Assembly: GCA_016875165.1 (NCBI GenBank)
Contig: VGSF01000001.1
Coordinates: 83,097 to 147,096, forward strand
Direction: 5' to 3'
DNA: 64,000 nt
Source: Deltaproteobacteria bacterium
GTDB lineage: Bacteria > Desulfobacterota > SM23-61
A program made the position numbers and the translations under genes. Each line of letters opens with the position of its first letter. Position 1 is the stretch's first letter. Shown piece after piece: positions 52,975-61,454 of the stretch. The notes below the pieces were generated by a model. The model saw only the letters and a list, made by a program, of their open reading frames with translations. It searched no databases and was not told where the DNA came from.

Positions 52975-54330
52975 TCAAATATTTTTGTTTACAACCTGGG
53001 TTTTTGCCATAGACATTTCGGTTGCTGTTTCCTTAACGGCCTTGATAATCCGTTGCCTGTCTTCCTCGGTATGAGCCATGGAAAGGGCGCCTCCGCCATA
53101 TATAGTGTAAACACCCTTATTGAGCAGGCGCAGGCGAAATTCTTTGTCCCTGCGGGCTATATCGGTGCCCAACTCCACATCCTCGATGTTTCTTAGGGGC
53201 GCCTCAGCCGATGATGGGAAACAGGTAGTAAATAATGAGCCCACCCCGAAGCATTTGGCCGCAATACCCTGTGAACGGAAAGCGTTTTCGATCCCCTTAC
53301 GCAACTGCTGTCCTTGATCCTCCAGCGCCGGATAAATTTCGCCTTCGTACTTTTCCAGATGCTTTAGCATGGCCCGCCCGGCGATCATGGAAGGTAGCAT
53401 ACAGGAGAAGGTGCCGCCTCCCATCAGCACTCCGCGCCCTTTGGGTAAGCCAGAGGTTGGGCTGGCCAGTTCCATGATGTCTTTACGCCCCGCGACCAGA
53501 CCCAGGTTCATGCCGCCGCCCAAAACCTTGCCCATGGTTGTAAGGTCGGGCTTTACGCCATATCTGCCTTGAGCGCCGCGCAGAGAGAGCCGGCAGCCGG
53601 TAATGATCTCATCTAAAATAAACACTCCCCCCAGCTTTTTGGTTTCTTCCTGCACTGCTTGTAAAAAACCGTCCGCAGGCGGGATAAAATACTGGCCCAC
53701 AGCCTCGATGATCACTCCTGCCAGATCAGGTCCATTTCGATGCAGAGTGGCGATTGTTCCCTCGATGTCGTTGAAGGAGATAGTTTTGGTATATTCTGCC
53801 ACCCCTGGCGGCAGGCCGGCGCTCTCCGCTACGTCCATGGGAGCATGTAAAGCTACACTCAGGTCTGTTCCTGGTCCGTGCCATCCCCCCCTTACTTTGA
53901 GAATCACATTCCTTCCGGTAAAAGCCCGCGCCAGCCTTACGGCATACATGGTGGCCTCGGTGCCGGAGACCCCAAAACGCACTTTCTCGGCGCAGGGCAC
54001 GATGCGGCAGATATCTTCAGCAAAGGCTACCTGGTATTCGTTGACAATGCCCCAATGGGCTCCCTGAGCAGTTTTTTCTGGCAATCCCCGGACGATCGGC
54101 TCAGGCTGGTGGCCCAGGATGTGAGCATAGTGTCCCATCCACAAATCGATATATTCGTTTCCATCCACATCCCAGATCCGCGAGCCAGAAGCTTTTTTGA
54201 TGTATAGGGGGTAAGGGGGGAAGTAGCGCATGTTGTGGGAAACCCCCCCGGGCATAACCTGCATTGCTCGGGCGTAGAGCTTCGCTGAACCGGGCGTTCG
54301 CTCCGTGTATTCCTTTAAATAATCCTCCAT
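52975..54330 (-). CDS. Class III PLP aminotransferase (glutamate-1-semialdehyde aminotransferase-like)
   Basis: 451 residues. MPGGVSHNMRYFPPYPLYIK and WDVDGNEYIDLWMGHYAHIL start the fold; FGVSGTEATMYAVRLARAF binds the cofactor phosphate; FILDEIITGCR holds the PLP-pairing Asp; Lys268 in TTMGKVLGGG is the Schiff-base lysine. Resembles HemL, but its neighbours (TRAP transporters, alanine dehydrogenase remnant) indicate a catabolic transaminase or mutase for an imported amino compound rather than heme synthesis. AAGGGGA ribosome binding site. Confidence 0.82.
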   Translation of the reverse strand: MEDYLKEYTERTPGSAKLYARAMQVMPGGVSHNMRYFPPYPLYIKKASGSRIWDVDGNEYIDLWMGHYAHILGHQPEPIVRGLPEKTAQGAHWGIVNEYQVAFAEDICRIVPCAEKVRFGVSGTEATMYAVRLARAFTGRNVILKVRGGWHGPGTDLSVALHAPMDVAESAGLPPGVAEYTKTISFNDIEGTIATLHRNGPDLAGVIIEAVGQYFIPPADGFLQAVQEETKKLGGVFILDEIITGCRLSLRGAQGRYGVKPDLTTMGKVLGGGMNLGLVAGRKDIMELASPTSGLPKGRGVLMGGGTFSCMLPSMIAGRAMLKHLEKYEGEIYPALEDQGQQLRKGIENAFRSQGIAAKCFGVGSLFTTCFPSSAEAPLRNIEDVELGTDIARRDKEFRLRLLNKGVYTIYGGGALSMAHTEEDRQRIIKAVKETATEMSMAKTQVVNKNI

Positions 54331-54348
54331 GGTTGTTAATCCCCTTCC

Positions 54349-54507
54349 TCAACCTAAAATTTTTTCCAGCGGGGTATAGGGTAAACTTAGGGCCTCGGTT
54401 TCAACCAAAACAGTATGGCCGGCTTTACGCAGAGTCTCTGCTCCCGCAGGCGTAAGGGCCACGCGGTTTTCGTTATTCTTGATTTCTTTGGGTACCCCGA
54501 TGATCAT
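54349..54507 (-). pseudogene. Alanine dehydrogenase N-terminal fragment
   Basis: 52 residues beginning [20 protein letters not shown] and running through [16 protein letters not shown], the exact opening of alanine dehydrogenases. It then switches to [16 protein letters not shown] and stops, so the catalytic and NAD-binding parts are missing. A ribosome binding site (AGAGG) is still present. It ends 18 bp before the aminotransferase start, so translation of this remnant might still couple to that gene. An old deletion seems likely. Confidence 0.65.
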
Positions 54508-54617
54508 GATCGCTACCTCTTAGAAAGGATGGTTAGTCTTAAACGAACGGCCATAGAATTTGGGAAAAAGGGAAATCTGGGTGGATTGTATAAAATTTAA
54601 AAGAAAGGGTCAAGATG

Positions 54618-54945
54618 TTTTTCGACTGACCGTCGATCACTTTTATTCTTCAACCTTTATTGTGGCTCAGGCGGGAGGGGGATCGGCGAAAGGAAAATCG
54701 GCTGGGAATTTCTTATTTAAAAAACCGTTGCTTCGCTTCCTATAACCTGCGGCGGGGGAGGAAAAACTTAGAAGTCTCTGGCGCTAAGCAAGATTCCCTT
54801 GCCAAAAAAAGAAGCATCTCCCCGCCTGAACCGATGAAAAAGTTAGCGCCTCATTTTCCTGAGCCGAGCGGCCTTCCGCCTGAGCCTGGGCATGGATTTG
54901 ATTATCCGCATGATCGTAAATAAAGTGATCGACGGTCAGGTTTTT
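54618..54945. repeat. Palindromic element related to family A (copy 7)
   Basis: Outer inverted repeats TGACCGTCGATCACTTTTAT and ATAAAGTGATCGACGGTCA, then inner arms GGCTCAGGCGG (54664) and CCGCCTGAGCC (54876). Core pieces AAAATCGGCTGGG and GCGCCTCATTTTCC are shared with other copies. No gene is supported in 54508-55055. Confidence 0.6.
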
Positions 54946-55055
54946 CGAAAAAACCTTCTGAAATTGACGAACCCCTCCCGGTCTGGTACGATCAGTTATA
55001 AGTTCTGAAGCAATAATTTACCGAAGATCCCGCGAAGGGCAGCGGAACTTGCTAA

Positions 55056-55820
55056 ATGATTTTCAACTGGGTCTTATTATTTCTTTCCCTCGTTTATTTC
55101 ATCCTTCCAGCGACCGCAGCGGCCAAGACCCTTTCTGGCAAAGTTCTCAAGGTATTCGATGGCGATACGATTTTAGTGCGCATTCATAAGCACGAAGAGC
55201 ACGTCCGCCTTCGGGAAATCGATGCCCCGGAGGTAACCCATCAGAGAAGGATTGGCCAGGAACCCTGGGGGTCGAGGGCCAAAGGGTTTGCTTATCTTTT
55301 GCTCAGGGGGAAAACTGTCCGGTTAGAGATTGACGAGAAAGATGAAAGGGATAAATATCAAAGGCTCCTGGCTTATGTGTTTGCCGACAGAACTTTCATC
55401 AACCGGGAGATGGTCATCTCCGGAAACGCTTTCCATTACCCGGGGACGGTTAAAGGGAAATATGCGGGAGAGTTACAGGAAGCCGAGGATGAAGCCAGGA
55501 AAAAAGGCCTCGGGGTTTGGGATAAGAAGAAAGGCCTCAAGGAACGCCCCCAGGAATTTCGCAGCCGCACCCAGCGTGATGAGAGCCCTTTTTCCCAATT
55601 CAGTCACCTGATCCGAGGGAAAGCCCCACCACCTTCCGCGAAGGAATACCCGGTTCCGCCGGATAAGATCGTAGCCAATAAACGTTCTATGATATACCAT
55701 ATGCCCGGCACCCCGGATGCAACAAGGGTAAATCCAAAAAACCGTGTTTTTTTCGATACTGCGGAAGAGGCCGAAAAGGCCGGGTATCGCCGGGCAAAAA
55801 CCGGAGAACCGAAGCAGTGA
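55056..55820 (+). CDS. Secreted thermonuclease-family (SNase-like) nuclease
   Basis: 254 residues with a signal peptide or anchor (WVLLFLSLVYFILPATAAA). The SNase domain holds DGDT (35-38), Arg51, Asp56 and Glu59 in RLREIDAPE, and Arg103 in KYQRLLAYVF, matching the Ca2+-binding and catalytic residues of staphylococcal nuclease. After it comes NKRSMIYHMPGTPDATRVNP then KNRVFFDTAEEAEKAGYRRA, resembling the Ada-type zinc-binding tail often fused to these nucleases, but the usual cysteines are absent. Likely degrades extracellular nucleic acid. Confidence 0.85.
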   Translation: MIFNWVLLFLSLVYFILPATAAAKTLSGKVLKVFDGDTILVRIHKHEEHVRLREIDAPEVTHQRRIGQEPWGSRAKGFAYLLLRGKTVRLEIDEKDERDKYQRLLAYVFADRTFINREMVISGNAFHYPGTVKGKYAGELQEAEDEARKKGLGVWDKKKGLKERPQEFRSRTQRDESPFSQFSHLIRGKAPPPSAKEYPVPPDKIVANKRSMIYHMPGTPDATRVNPKNRVFFDTAEEAEKAGYRRAKTGEPKQ

Positions 55821-55868
55821 AAGGTTTTAAAACTCGGTGATTTCGGTACTACTAACATTCACTTTCTT

Positions 55869-56133
55869 GTAACAGTTTAGCGATTTGAAAAAATGGTATA
55901 GAAGCCTTTGTTGAGGGCCGGGGGTTAGAGCGGAACGCGCCGGAAGCATCGGTTGGGGTTCTGCTTGGCACGAAGACATAAGATCTTTCCCTCCGGAGGA
56001 GGCGGGGGTTCTTGCCCGCCCCATATGCGGAGATATAAGCGCCTTATGATTCCAAGCGTTCCGCTCTGGCCCCCGGCCCCTGGAATCCCTTGGCCCTTAC
56101 AACATACCTTTTTCCAAAGAGCTAAAGTGTTAC
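55869..56133. repeat. Palindromic element A, copy 3 (best preserved)
   Basis: Terminal repeats GTAACAGTTTAGCGATTTGA and its partner ending GAGCTAAAGTGTTAC; arms GGGCCGGGGGTTAGAGCGGA with TCCGCTCTGGCCCCCGGCCC; internal hairpin GGCGGGGGTTCTTGCCCGCC; core CGCCGGAAGCATCGG and GCGCCTTATGATTCCAAGCG. Confidence 0.8.
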
Positions 56134-56160
56134 AAAATCTTTAAATTTTTGTTAAAAAAC

Positions 56161-56219
56161 GTAGGGGCGGCCCTCTGTGGCCGCCCGTAAAATGGGCAAC
56201 CACGAAGGGTTGCCCCTAC
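56161..56219. repeat. Short palindromic repeat GTAGGGGC...GCCCCTAC
   Basis: Begins GTAGGGGCGGCC and ends GGGTTGCCCCTAC, with GGCCGCCC and GGGCAACC in the middle. It sits directly before the RNA methyltransferase start, replacing any obvious ribosome binding site. Confidence 0.6.
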
Positions 56220-56236
56220 AATTTGTTGTATCCTCT

Positions 56237-57010
56237 ATGGCTAATTTAAAAAATCCCCTGGACAACATCGCCATTGTTCTGGTTAAACCCCTATCTGCCG
56301 GAAACATCGGGTCAGTTAGCCGGGCCATGAAGAACATGGGCCTTTCCAGACTGATCCTGGTCTCCCCGGCCCAGGATCATCTGTCCCAGGGGGCAAGAAT
56401 GATGGCCACTTCGGCCAGGGAAGTTCTCCAGAAGGCAGAAGTTCATCCCTCTCTGAAAAAGGCTCTGGCAGGGTTTCGCTGGATTGCCGGGACCTCTGCC
56501 CGCAAAGGAAGAAACCGCGGCCCTTTTATTACCCCGCGGGAAATCTCCCCGGAAATCTTAACCCATGCCAAATCCATTCCGGTAGCCGTCCTCTTTGGCC
56601 CGGAAGATAAGGGGTTGACTAACGAAGAACTCGCCCCCTGCCACGCTTTGATCTCCATTCCCACGCACCCAAATCTTCCTTCCTTAAATCTGGCCCAGGC
56701 CGTGATGCTCTTTTGTTACGAACTTTACACAGCCAGCCTTGTCCAGCAATCCGGTGAAATGCCTTCCCCGGGGTTGCTTCCCAAGCTGGCCGAGTTCCAA
56801 AAATTAGAGAGCATGTATGCCCACTTTGAGGAGCTGCTCCTTAGCATCGGTTTCCTCGACCCCAAAAACCCTAAACGCATCATGCATACTTTGAGGCGAA
56901 TTTTCGGCAGGGCCAACCTTTCCGACCGGGACGTAGCCATACTCCGCGGAATCTTCCGCCAGCTCGAATGGTACGCCACCCACAAGGATAAGGAAATGCA
57001 TGGCAAATAG
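56237..57010 (+). CDS. TrmH/SpoU-family RNA 2'-O-methyltransferase (TrmJ-like)
   Basis: 257 residues from the ATG at 56237. The three SPOUT motifs are clear: KPLSAGNIGSVSRAMKNMGL, LFGPEDKGLTNEEL and LPSLNLAQAVMLFCYEL, which build the knotted SAM site. A C-terminal helical extension follows, as in TrmJ, which methylates nucleotide 32 of tRNAs. Longer starts at 56177 lie in the GTAGGGGC repeat and are rejected. The precise RNA target is not certain. Confidence 0.87.
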   Translation: MANLKNPLDNIAIVLVKPLSAGNIGSVSRAMKNMGLSRLILVSPAQDHLSQGARMMATSAREVLQKAEVHPSLKKALAGFRWIAGTSARKGRNRGPFITPREISPEILTHAKSIPVAVLFGPEDKGLTNEELAPCHALISIPTHPNLPSLNLAQAVMLFCYELYTASLVQQSGEMPSPGLLPKLAEFQKLESMYAHFEELLLSIGFLDPKNPKRIMHTLRRIFGRANLSDRDVAILRGIFRQLEWYATHKDKEMHGK

Positions 57011-57154
57011 CGCCGATCGAAGCAGATTTTTTAACGCCAGTGTTGTGCTCCAGCAAGAAATAAAGGATAAAAGAAGGAGGATCGGGGTTAGATGATCGAG
57101 GCAAAAAAGAGCAAAGGCGAAGTGTGGCGCATTATAAATAATTTGACCTGACAG

Positions 57155-57328
57155 GCTGGGTCGTAAAAAGTCAGAAAAGCCGTTTTTCTGTCATTCCGGC
57201 CCCGATTTTCATCGGGATAAACTCCAGCCGGAATATAGTCCTTTCGAATAGTTATAAATTTTCTGTCCGCCTGAGGCGGAGAGCTTTTTACCTTGCCATC
57301 CCAATTTTAACTTTTTACGAGATCATCA
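57155..57328. repeat. Repeat element C, copy 5 (divergent)
   Basis: Starts TCGTAAAAAGTCAGAAAAGC and ends ACTTTTTACGAGATCATC. The interior has CATTCCGGCCCCGA, CTCCAGCCGGAAT and a CCGCCTGAGGCGGAGAGCTTT segment also found near 1219. It accounts for much of the gap 57011-57530. Confidence 0.65.
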
Positions 57329-57474
57329 AAGATGACGGTTTGTTTTTTCCCTAAAGCGATTCTATATTCGTCAATAGCGCCTGGCCAATATTAGGTCCCT
57401 CTTTCTCCTTGAGATTAGCCGCGTTTCGCCCCCGATTTCGTTAGGTAACCCCGGTGAACGCTATTTTTGGGTTT

Positions 57475-57515
57475 GCACTAAACGCAATTATACTTGCATT
57501 TAGTAGCACTAAACG
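57475..57515 (+). promoter_or_regulatory. Repeated GCACTAAACG motif upstream of the DUF4143 ATPase gene
   Basis: GCACTAAACG occurs at 57475 and 57506, 31 bp apart, with an inverted version TTGCATTTAGT between them; the loop of the inverted pair holds TATACT, a possible -10. The layout looks like an operator, 16 bp before the gene. Confidence 0.45.
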
Positions 57516-57530
57516 ATAAGATGGTTTCAT

Positions 57531-58694
57531 ATGGTACAGAGAACTTTCTGGCTTAAATTGTTGGAATCGGCCTGGTCGCGGAAATCGATTGTCTGGCTCG
57601 CGGGTGTTCGCCGGGTGGGCAAGACCTTTCTCTGCCAGAGCATTCCGAACATAGAATATTTCGACTGTGAACTCCCGCGGATACGGCGGCAAATGGAAGA
57701 CCCGGAAGATTTTTTGGAAAAATTAAAAGGGAAAAAAGTAGTTTTGGATGAGATTCACCGACTGCCCAATCCCTCCGAAATTTTAAAGATTGCTTCCGAC
57801 CATTTTCCTTCTTTAAAATTGATCGCCACGGGCTCTTCGACCCTGCAGGCTTCTTCACGGTTCCGAGACACGCTGGCAGGACGAAAGGCGCAGTTATGGC
57901 TAACTCCGATGATGTCTGCAGACCTTATAGATTTCGGAAATCCGGACCTGCCTCACCGGCTCCTGCGGGGCGGACTACCCCCTTTTTTCTTAAACCCGGA
58001 ACTTGTAGAGATTGAATTTCAGGAATGGATCGATTCGTTTTGGGCGAAAGATATTCAGGAACTATTTCGATTGGAACGCCGCAACTCCTTTCAACGATTT
58101 ATGGAACTCCTCTTTATCCAAAGCGGGGGCCTCTTCGAAGCCACCCGGTTCGCTGCCCCATGCGAGGTAAGTCGGTCCACCATCAGTAACTACCTTTCCG
58201 CATTGGAAGCCACCTGGGTTATTCAGGTAATCCGCCCCTTCTCGACGCGCCGGTCAGTGGAAATTATTTCCGCGCCCAAAACATATGCCTTCGATACAGG
58301 ATTTGTTTGCTTCTTTAGGGGTTGGCAGCAAATTCGCGAAGACGACCTCGGGCTCCTCTGGGAACACTGGGTATTAAATGAAATGCAAAGTCACCTCCAG
58401 GCGCCGATCGTGCAGTATTGGCGCGATAAGAGGGGGCATGAAGTGGACTTTGTATTAAATTTTCGGGGAAAGAATCCGATCGCCATTGAATGCAAGTGGA
58501 AAGCAGAACATTTTGCATCTAAAAACTTGCGGGCTTTTCGCAGTCAATACCCTGAAGGACAAAACTGGATCATATGTCAAGATGTGACCCGGGGATATAC
58601 CCGTTCTTATGATAAGTTAAAGGTTGAGTTTATAGGCCTTGAGGAAATGAGTGGGCGTCTCGATCGTTTGGGCCAACAACCTCGAACCAGATGA
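57531..58694 (+). CDS. AAA-type ATPase with C-terminal DUF4143 nuclease-like domain
   Basis: 387 residues. Walker A GVRRVGKT (25-32) and Walker B KVVLDEIHR define the ATPase; TGSSTLQASSRFRDTLAGRK is the sensor region. The C-terminal DUF4143 part includes EHWVLNEMQ and YWRDKRGHEVDFVL...AIECKWK, which has the E-D-ECK layout of PD-(D/E)XK nuclease-like folds. Such orphan ATPases are common in anaerobes and their role is unsettled; some are proposed as mobile or toxin-like. It stands alone with its own repeated upstream motif. Confidence 0.85.
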   Translation: MVQRTFWLKLLESAWSRKSIVWLAGVRRVGKTFLCQSIPNIEYFDCELPRIRRQMEDPEDFLEKLKGKKVVLDEIHRLPNPSEILKIASDHFPSLKLIATGSSTLQASSRFRDTLAGRKAQLWLTPMMSADLIDFGNPDLPHRLLRGGLPPFFLNPELVEIEFQEWIDSFWAKDIQELFRLERRNSFQRFMELLFIQSGGLFEATRFAAPCEVSRSTISNYLSALEATWVIQVIRPFSTRRSVEIISAPKTYAFDTGFVCFFRGWQQIREDDLGLLWEHWVLNEMQSHLQAPIVQYWRDKRGHEVDFVLNFRGKNPIAIECKWKAEHFASKNLRAFRSQYPEGQNWIICQDVTRGYTRSYDKLKVEFIGLEEMSGRLDRLGQQPRTR

Positions 58695-58727
58695 AGAAAT
58701 CGCACTCCTCTTGCTTCTCCATCTGGT
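58686..58727. terminator. Hairpin between convergent genes
   Basis: CCAGATGAAGAA pairs with TTCTCCATCTGG (11 of 12) between the stops of the DUF4143 and radical SAM genes. There is no clear T-run, so terminator function is tentative. Confidence 0.35.
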
Positions 58728-58749
58728 GGGAAAAATTGAAGGATGGTCC

Positions 58750-60105
58750 CTACTCCCTTAACTCTTCCTTCAATCTTCTAAAATCTTCCCAAGAAAAACC
58801 TTCCCACCGGCAAGGGAAAAGGGAATTGTTGTGATATAAGGGTTCGTTTTCCAGGTCGAACGGAGACATCCTCTTGGCTTTCTCAAACATGGGAGTGCCG
58901 GGAATAGGGGAATACTCCACCAGGATTGGCCTGGCTCCGGTTTCCCTCACAAAGGAAATACTTTCTTCGACCTCCTCAACTCGTTGACCAGGAAGACCGG
59001 CCAGGAGATAAACGCCAATTTCGTCTCCGGCATACCCTGCTCTTTTTAAATTTCTTACAGCCATCTGGAACTCGCGGTTGTTCACCTTTCCTCCTGTTTC
59101 CATCTGGGTTATTTCACTTGCGGTCTCCAAACCAAGACGGATTGTCTTGAACCTTCCACGGTAGAGAAGGTCGGCCACCTCTTCATCTATGGCCCGGACA
59201 TGAAGGGCATTGGGGGTATGAAAGCTTAAGGGGATGTTTCTTTCGATCACTTCGCGCAATATGGGCACGATATGTGCGCCGGCATGGATTAAAAGAGCGT
59301 CATCGTAGAAAGCAAAATTACCGACTCCAAATCGTTCCTGCCAGGAGATGATCTCTTCCACCACCCGCGCCGGATGCCTAACCTCAAAGCCTCTGGTTAA
59401 CCGGGAAGCCGCGCAGTAGGTGCAGGAGAAAGGGCATCCAGATCGGGTGAGGAGGCAAACATACTCCAGCCGGGGATAGAGATCAAAAGCCGGTGCCGGC
59501 CAGGAGTCAAATTTTTCATGAATGCGGAAAGGAAAATTCCCTAAGCGCTCCGACAATATTCTCATTTTCTCTCCATCCCAGGGGCCAGGAATGACCCGGT
59601 CTGCGCCGGAATGCTTTTCGGCATGAGTTGTACAAAGCGTGGCGTATATTCCCCCCAGGAAGATCGGTACCCCCGGAATGTTTGCCTTAAGGAACTGGAT
59701 AGTTTCGTTAAGGCCGGTGTACCAGTAGGTCATGGAAGAAGTGATTAAGATGAGGTCGGGGCGTGGAAGCGTGCCGATAATCTTTCTCAAGCCATCTGGG
59801 GGAATTCCGTAGCGGCGAAACTGGCGGGGGATTTCCCGGAGGGCCTCGGGTTTCGGAATATTTTCTTTATAAAAATGCCCCTGCCCGAAATCCCGGCGTT
59901 TGGGCGGCTTCAGCGCCGTTGAAATTTTTCCCGGCAGGGAGGCGAAATCCAGGCAATCAAGCAGAAAAACTTCAAGCCTCTCTGACCGCAGGATGGCTCC
60001 TATGTACAGGAGCCCCAGAGGTTTCAGCCAGAAGTCATAAGCTGAAAAGTCATGAATCCACGGATTGACCAAAAGGACGGAACTTTTTTTAAAATAGGGA
60101 GACAT
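58750..60105 (-). CDS. B12-binding-domain radical SAM protein
   Basis: 451 residues. The N-terminal third, with SVLLVNPWIHDFSAYDFWLK and LGLLYIGAILRS, is the cobalamin-binding-like domain seen in this class. Cys214, Cys218 and Cys221 (CPFSCTYC) bind the radical SAM [4Fe-4S] cluster. IRLGLETASEITQMETGGKV follows in the barrel. The DxHxxG B12 ligand motif is not present, so cobalamin may bind base-off or not at all. 10 bp separate it from the EndoQ-like gene. Substrate unknown. Confidence 0.85.
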   Translation of the reverse strand: MSPYFKKSSVLLVNPWIHDFSAYDFWLKPLGLLYIGAILRSERLEVFLLDCLDFASLPGKISTALKPPKRRDFGQGHFYKENIPKPEALREIPRQFRRYGIPPDGLRKIIGTLPRPDLILITSSMTYWYTGLNETIQFLKANIPGVPIFLGGIYATLCTTHAEKHSGADRVIPGPWDGEKMRILSERLGNFPFRIHEKFDSWPAPAFDLYPRLEYVCLLTRSGCPFSCTYCAASRLTRGFEVRHPARVVEEIISWQERFGVGNFAFYDDALLIHAGAHIVPILREVIERNIPLSFHTPNALHVRAIDEEVADLLYRGRFKTIRLGLETASEITQMETGGKVNNREFQMAVRNLKRAGYAGDEIGVYLLAGLPGQRVEEVEESISFVRETGARPILVEYSPIPGTPMFEKAKRMSPFDLENEPLYHNNSLFPCRWEGFSWEDFRRLKEELRE

Positions 60106-60115
60106 GGGGAGAAAA

Positions 60116-61387
60116 TCAGAAAAGCTTCATCTGATCTGTTTCTAAAGCTTCACCCGATGCAGGCCTTTTTCCTCTTTCTTCCGGGGAGAAAATTTGGATC
60201 TTGCCGAAAACCCCGTCGTAACCCGGGGTGATCTTCAGGCGTCCTTCGCGCACCCGCAAAATTCCCTCCAGGATGAGCGGCGGGGTGAAGGAAGACAGCT
60301 CTTCCGGAGAAAGTTCAAATAAAATATCAAACTCCGTCCCTCCCCTTTCAACCAGGCGCAGGTATTCTTTCTCCACAGAGGCGGCGTTGGCCCCGACCCC
60401 CAGCGCATCGGCGATGATTTCATCCAGGGGAACCATGTGCAAGGCCGGGATGGCTTTGGGCGAAACCGCCCCTTCCGGCCGGTCGGCTAATTCCTCCACC
60501 CGGTTCATTACGCCAACCGTCAGCCGTTTACCGCAGACCGGGCAAAGCCCCTTGTTTTTTCTGGTTTCTTTGGGGGCGAAGAGAACCCTGCAGTTGCGGT
60601 GGCCGTCGAAATGGTATTTACCTTCCTCCGGGAAAAATTCGATGGTAAAAATAATTTTTCGCGGATCTTTTTTGCGGATAGCGTTAACGATCGCAGTGTA
60701 ACTCAACTCGCAATTAAAAATGTTGGCTTCCCGCCCGATTTTTGAAGGAGAATGGGCGTCGGAATTGGATATAAGCGTAATATCATCCAGGGCGGTTAAA
60801 CGCCAGTTCATCTCCGGGTCTGAGGAGAGACCGGTCTCGATGGCCCGGATATGTTTGGCTTCCTCCCCAAAGCATTCTTCAATGGAGTCAAACCCCGAGT
60901 TTGCCCCGAAAATCGAGAACCAGGGCGTCCAGGCATGGGCCGGGATGAGCAGGCAATCCGCTGAGATGTCCAGGATCATCTTCACCAGGTCTTTGGCCGG
61001 GAAGCCGAATATCGGGCGGCCGTCAGAACTGATCTTGCCAAATTTCCCCAGCTTGGAATTGATCTGTTCGACGACTTCGAAGGAAGGCGCGAAGATTAAA
61101 GTATGCACCCTCCTTCCTTTTCCTCCCTGGGTGAACATGTTGCTCACTTCCGCGGTGAGCATGAATTGAGTTCCTTCCGGCTCATTTTTCAGAGTTAGAA
61201 GTCCGTTTCCCAGGGGGATCAGTTTCGACTTCAGGTCGAGAAGGTAGAGAGGGTGGGTAAAATCGCCTGTCCCCAGAAGTTTGATTCCCTTGCGTTTGGC
61301 CCATAAAGAGATGGTCTCCGCTTCCATATCCCGGCTCGTGGCCCGGCTGTACTTGGAATGGAGGTGGAGATCGGCGATGAATTTCAT
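60116..61387 (-). CDS. PHP-domain protein, Endonuclease Q-like, with possible clamp-binding tail
   Basis: 423 residues. ADLHLHSKYSRATS is the PHP metal motif; PAHAWTPWFSIFGANSGFDS, SNSDAHSP and a C-terminal CPVCGKRLTVGVMNRVEELA zinc-ribbon segment match Endonuclease Q, which nicks DNA 5' to deaminated bases and some abasic sites. The final residues DQMKLF fit the QxxLF clamp-binding motif at the extreme C-terminus. Archaeal EndoQ is known to act with PCNA. It shares a minus-strand unit with the radical SAM gene. Start at ATG 61387, preceded by GAGAGG. Confidence 0.85.
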   Translation of the reverse strand: MKFIADLHLHSKYSRATSRDMEAETISLWAKRKGIKLLGTGDFTHPLYLLDLKSKLIPLGNGLLTLKNEPEGTQFMLTAEVSNMFTQGGKGRRVHTLIFAPSFEVVEQINSKLGKFGKISSDGRPIFGFPAKDLVKMILDISADCLLIPAHAWTPWFSIFGANSGFDSIEECFGEEAKHIRAIETGLSSDPEMNWRLTALDDITLISNSDAHSPSKIGREANIFNCELSYTAIVNAIRKKDPRKIIFTIEFFPEEGKYHFDGHRNCRVLFAPKETRKNKGLCPVCGKRLTVGVMNRVEELADRPEGAVSPKAIPALHMVPLDEIIADALGVGANAASVEKEYLRLVERGGTEFDILFELSPEELSSFTPPLILEGILRVREGRLKITPGYDGVFGKIQIFSPEERGKRPASGEALETDQMKLF

Positions 61388-61454
61388 CTTGCCCTCTCAC
61401 GCCATGAAGACCGACGTTCCTTGCCCACCCGCTAAAATAGGAGAAGATTTTTTC

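Noticed and set aside
52975..54330. True heme-pathway HemL
   Set aside because: Motifs are class III aminotransferase in general; neighbours are transporters and an alanine dehydrogenase remnant, with no other heme synthesis gene apart from a URO-D paralogue lacking expected context.
54560..54923. Short plus-strand frames between the alanine dehydrogenase fragment and the thermonuclease
   Set aside because: They fall within a palindromic repeat and have no recognisable domain or ribosome binding site.
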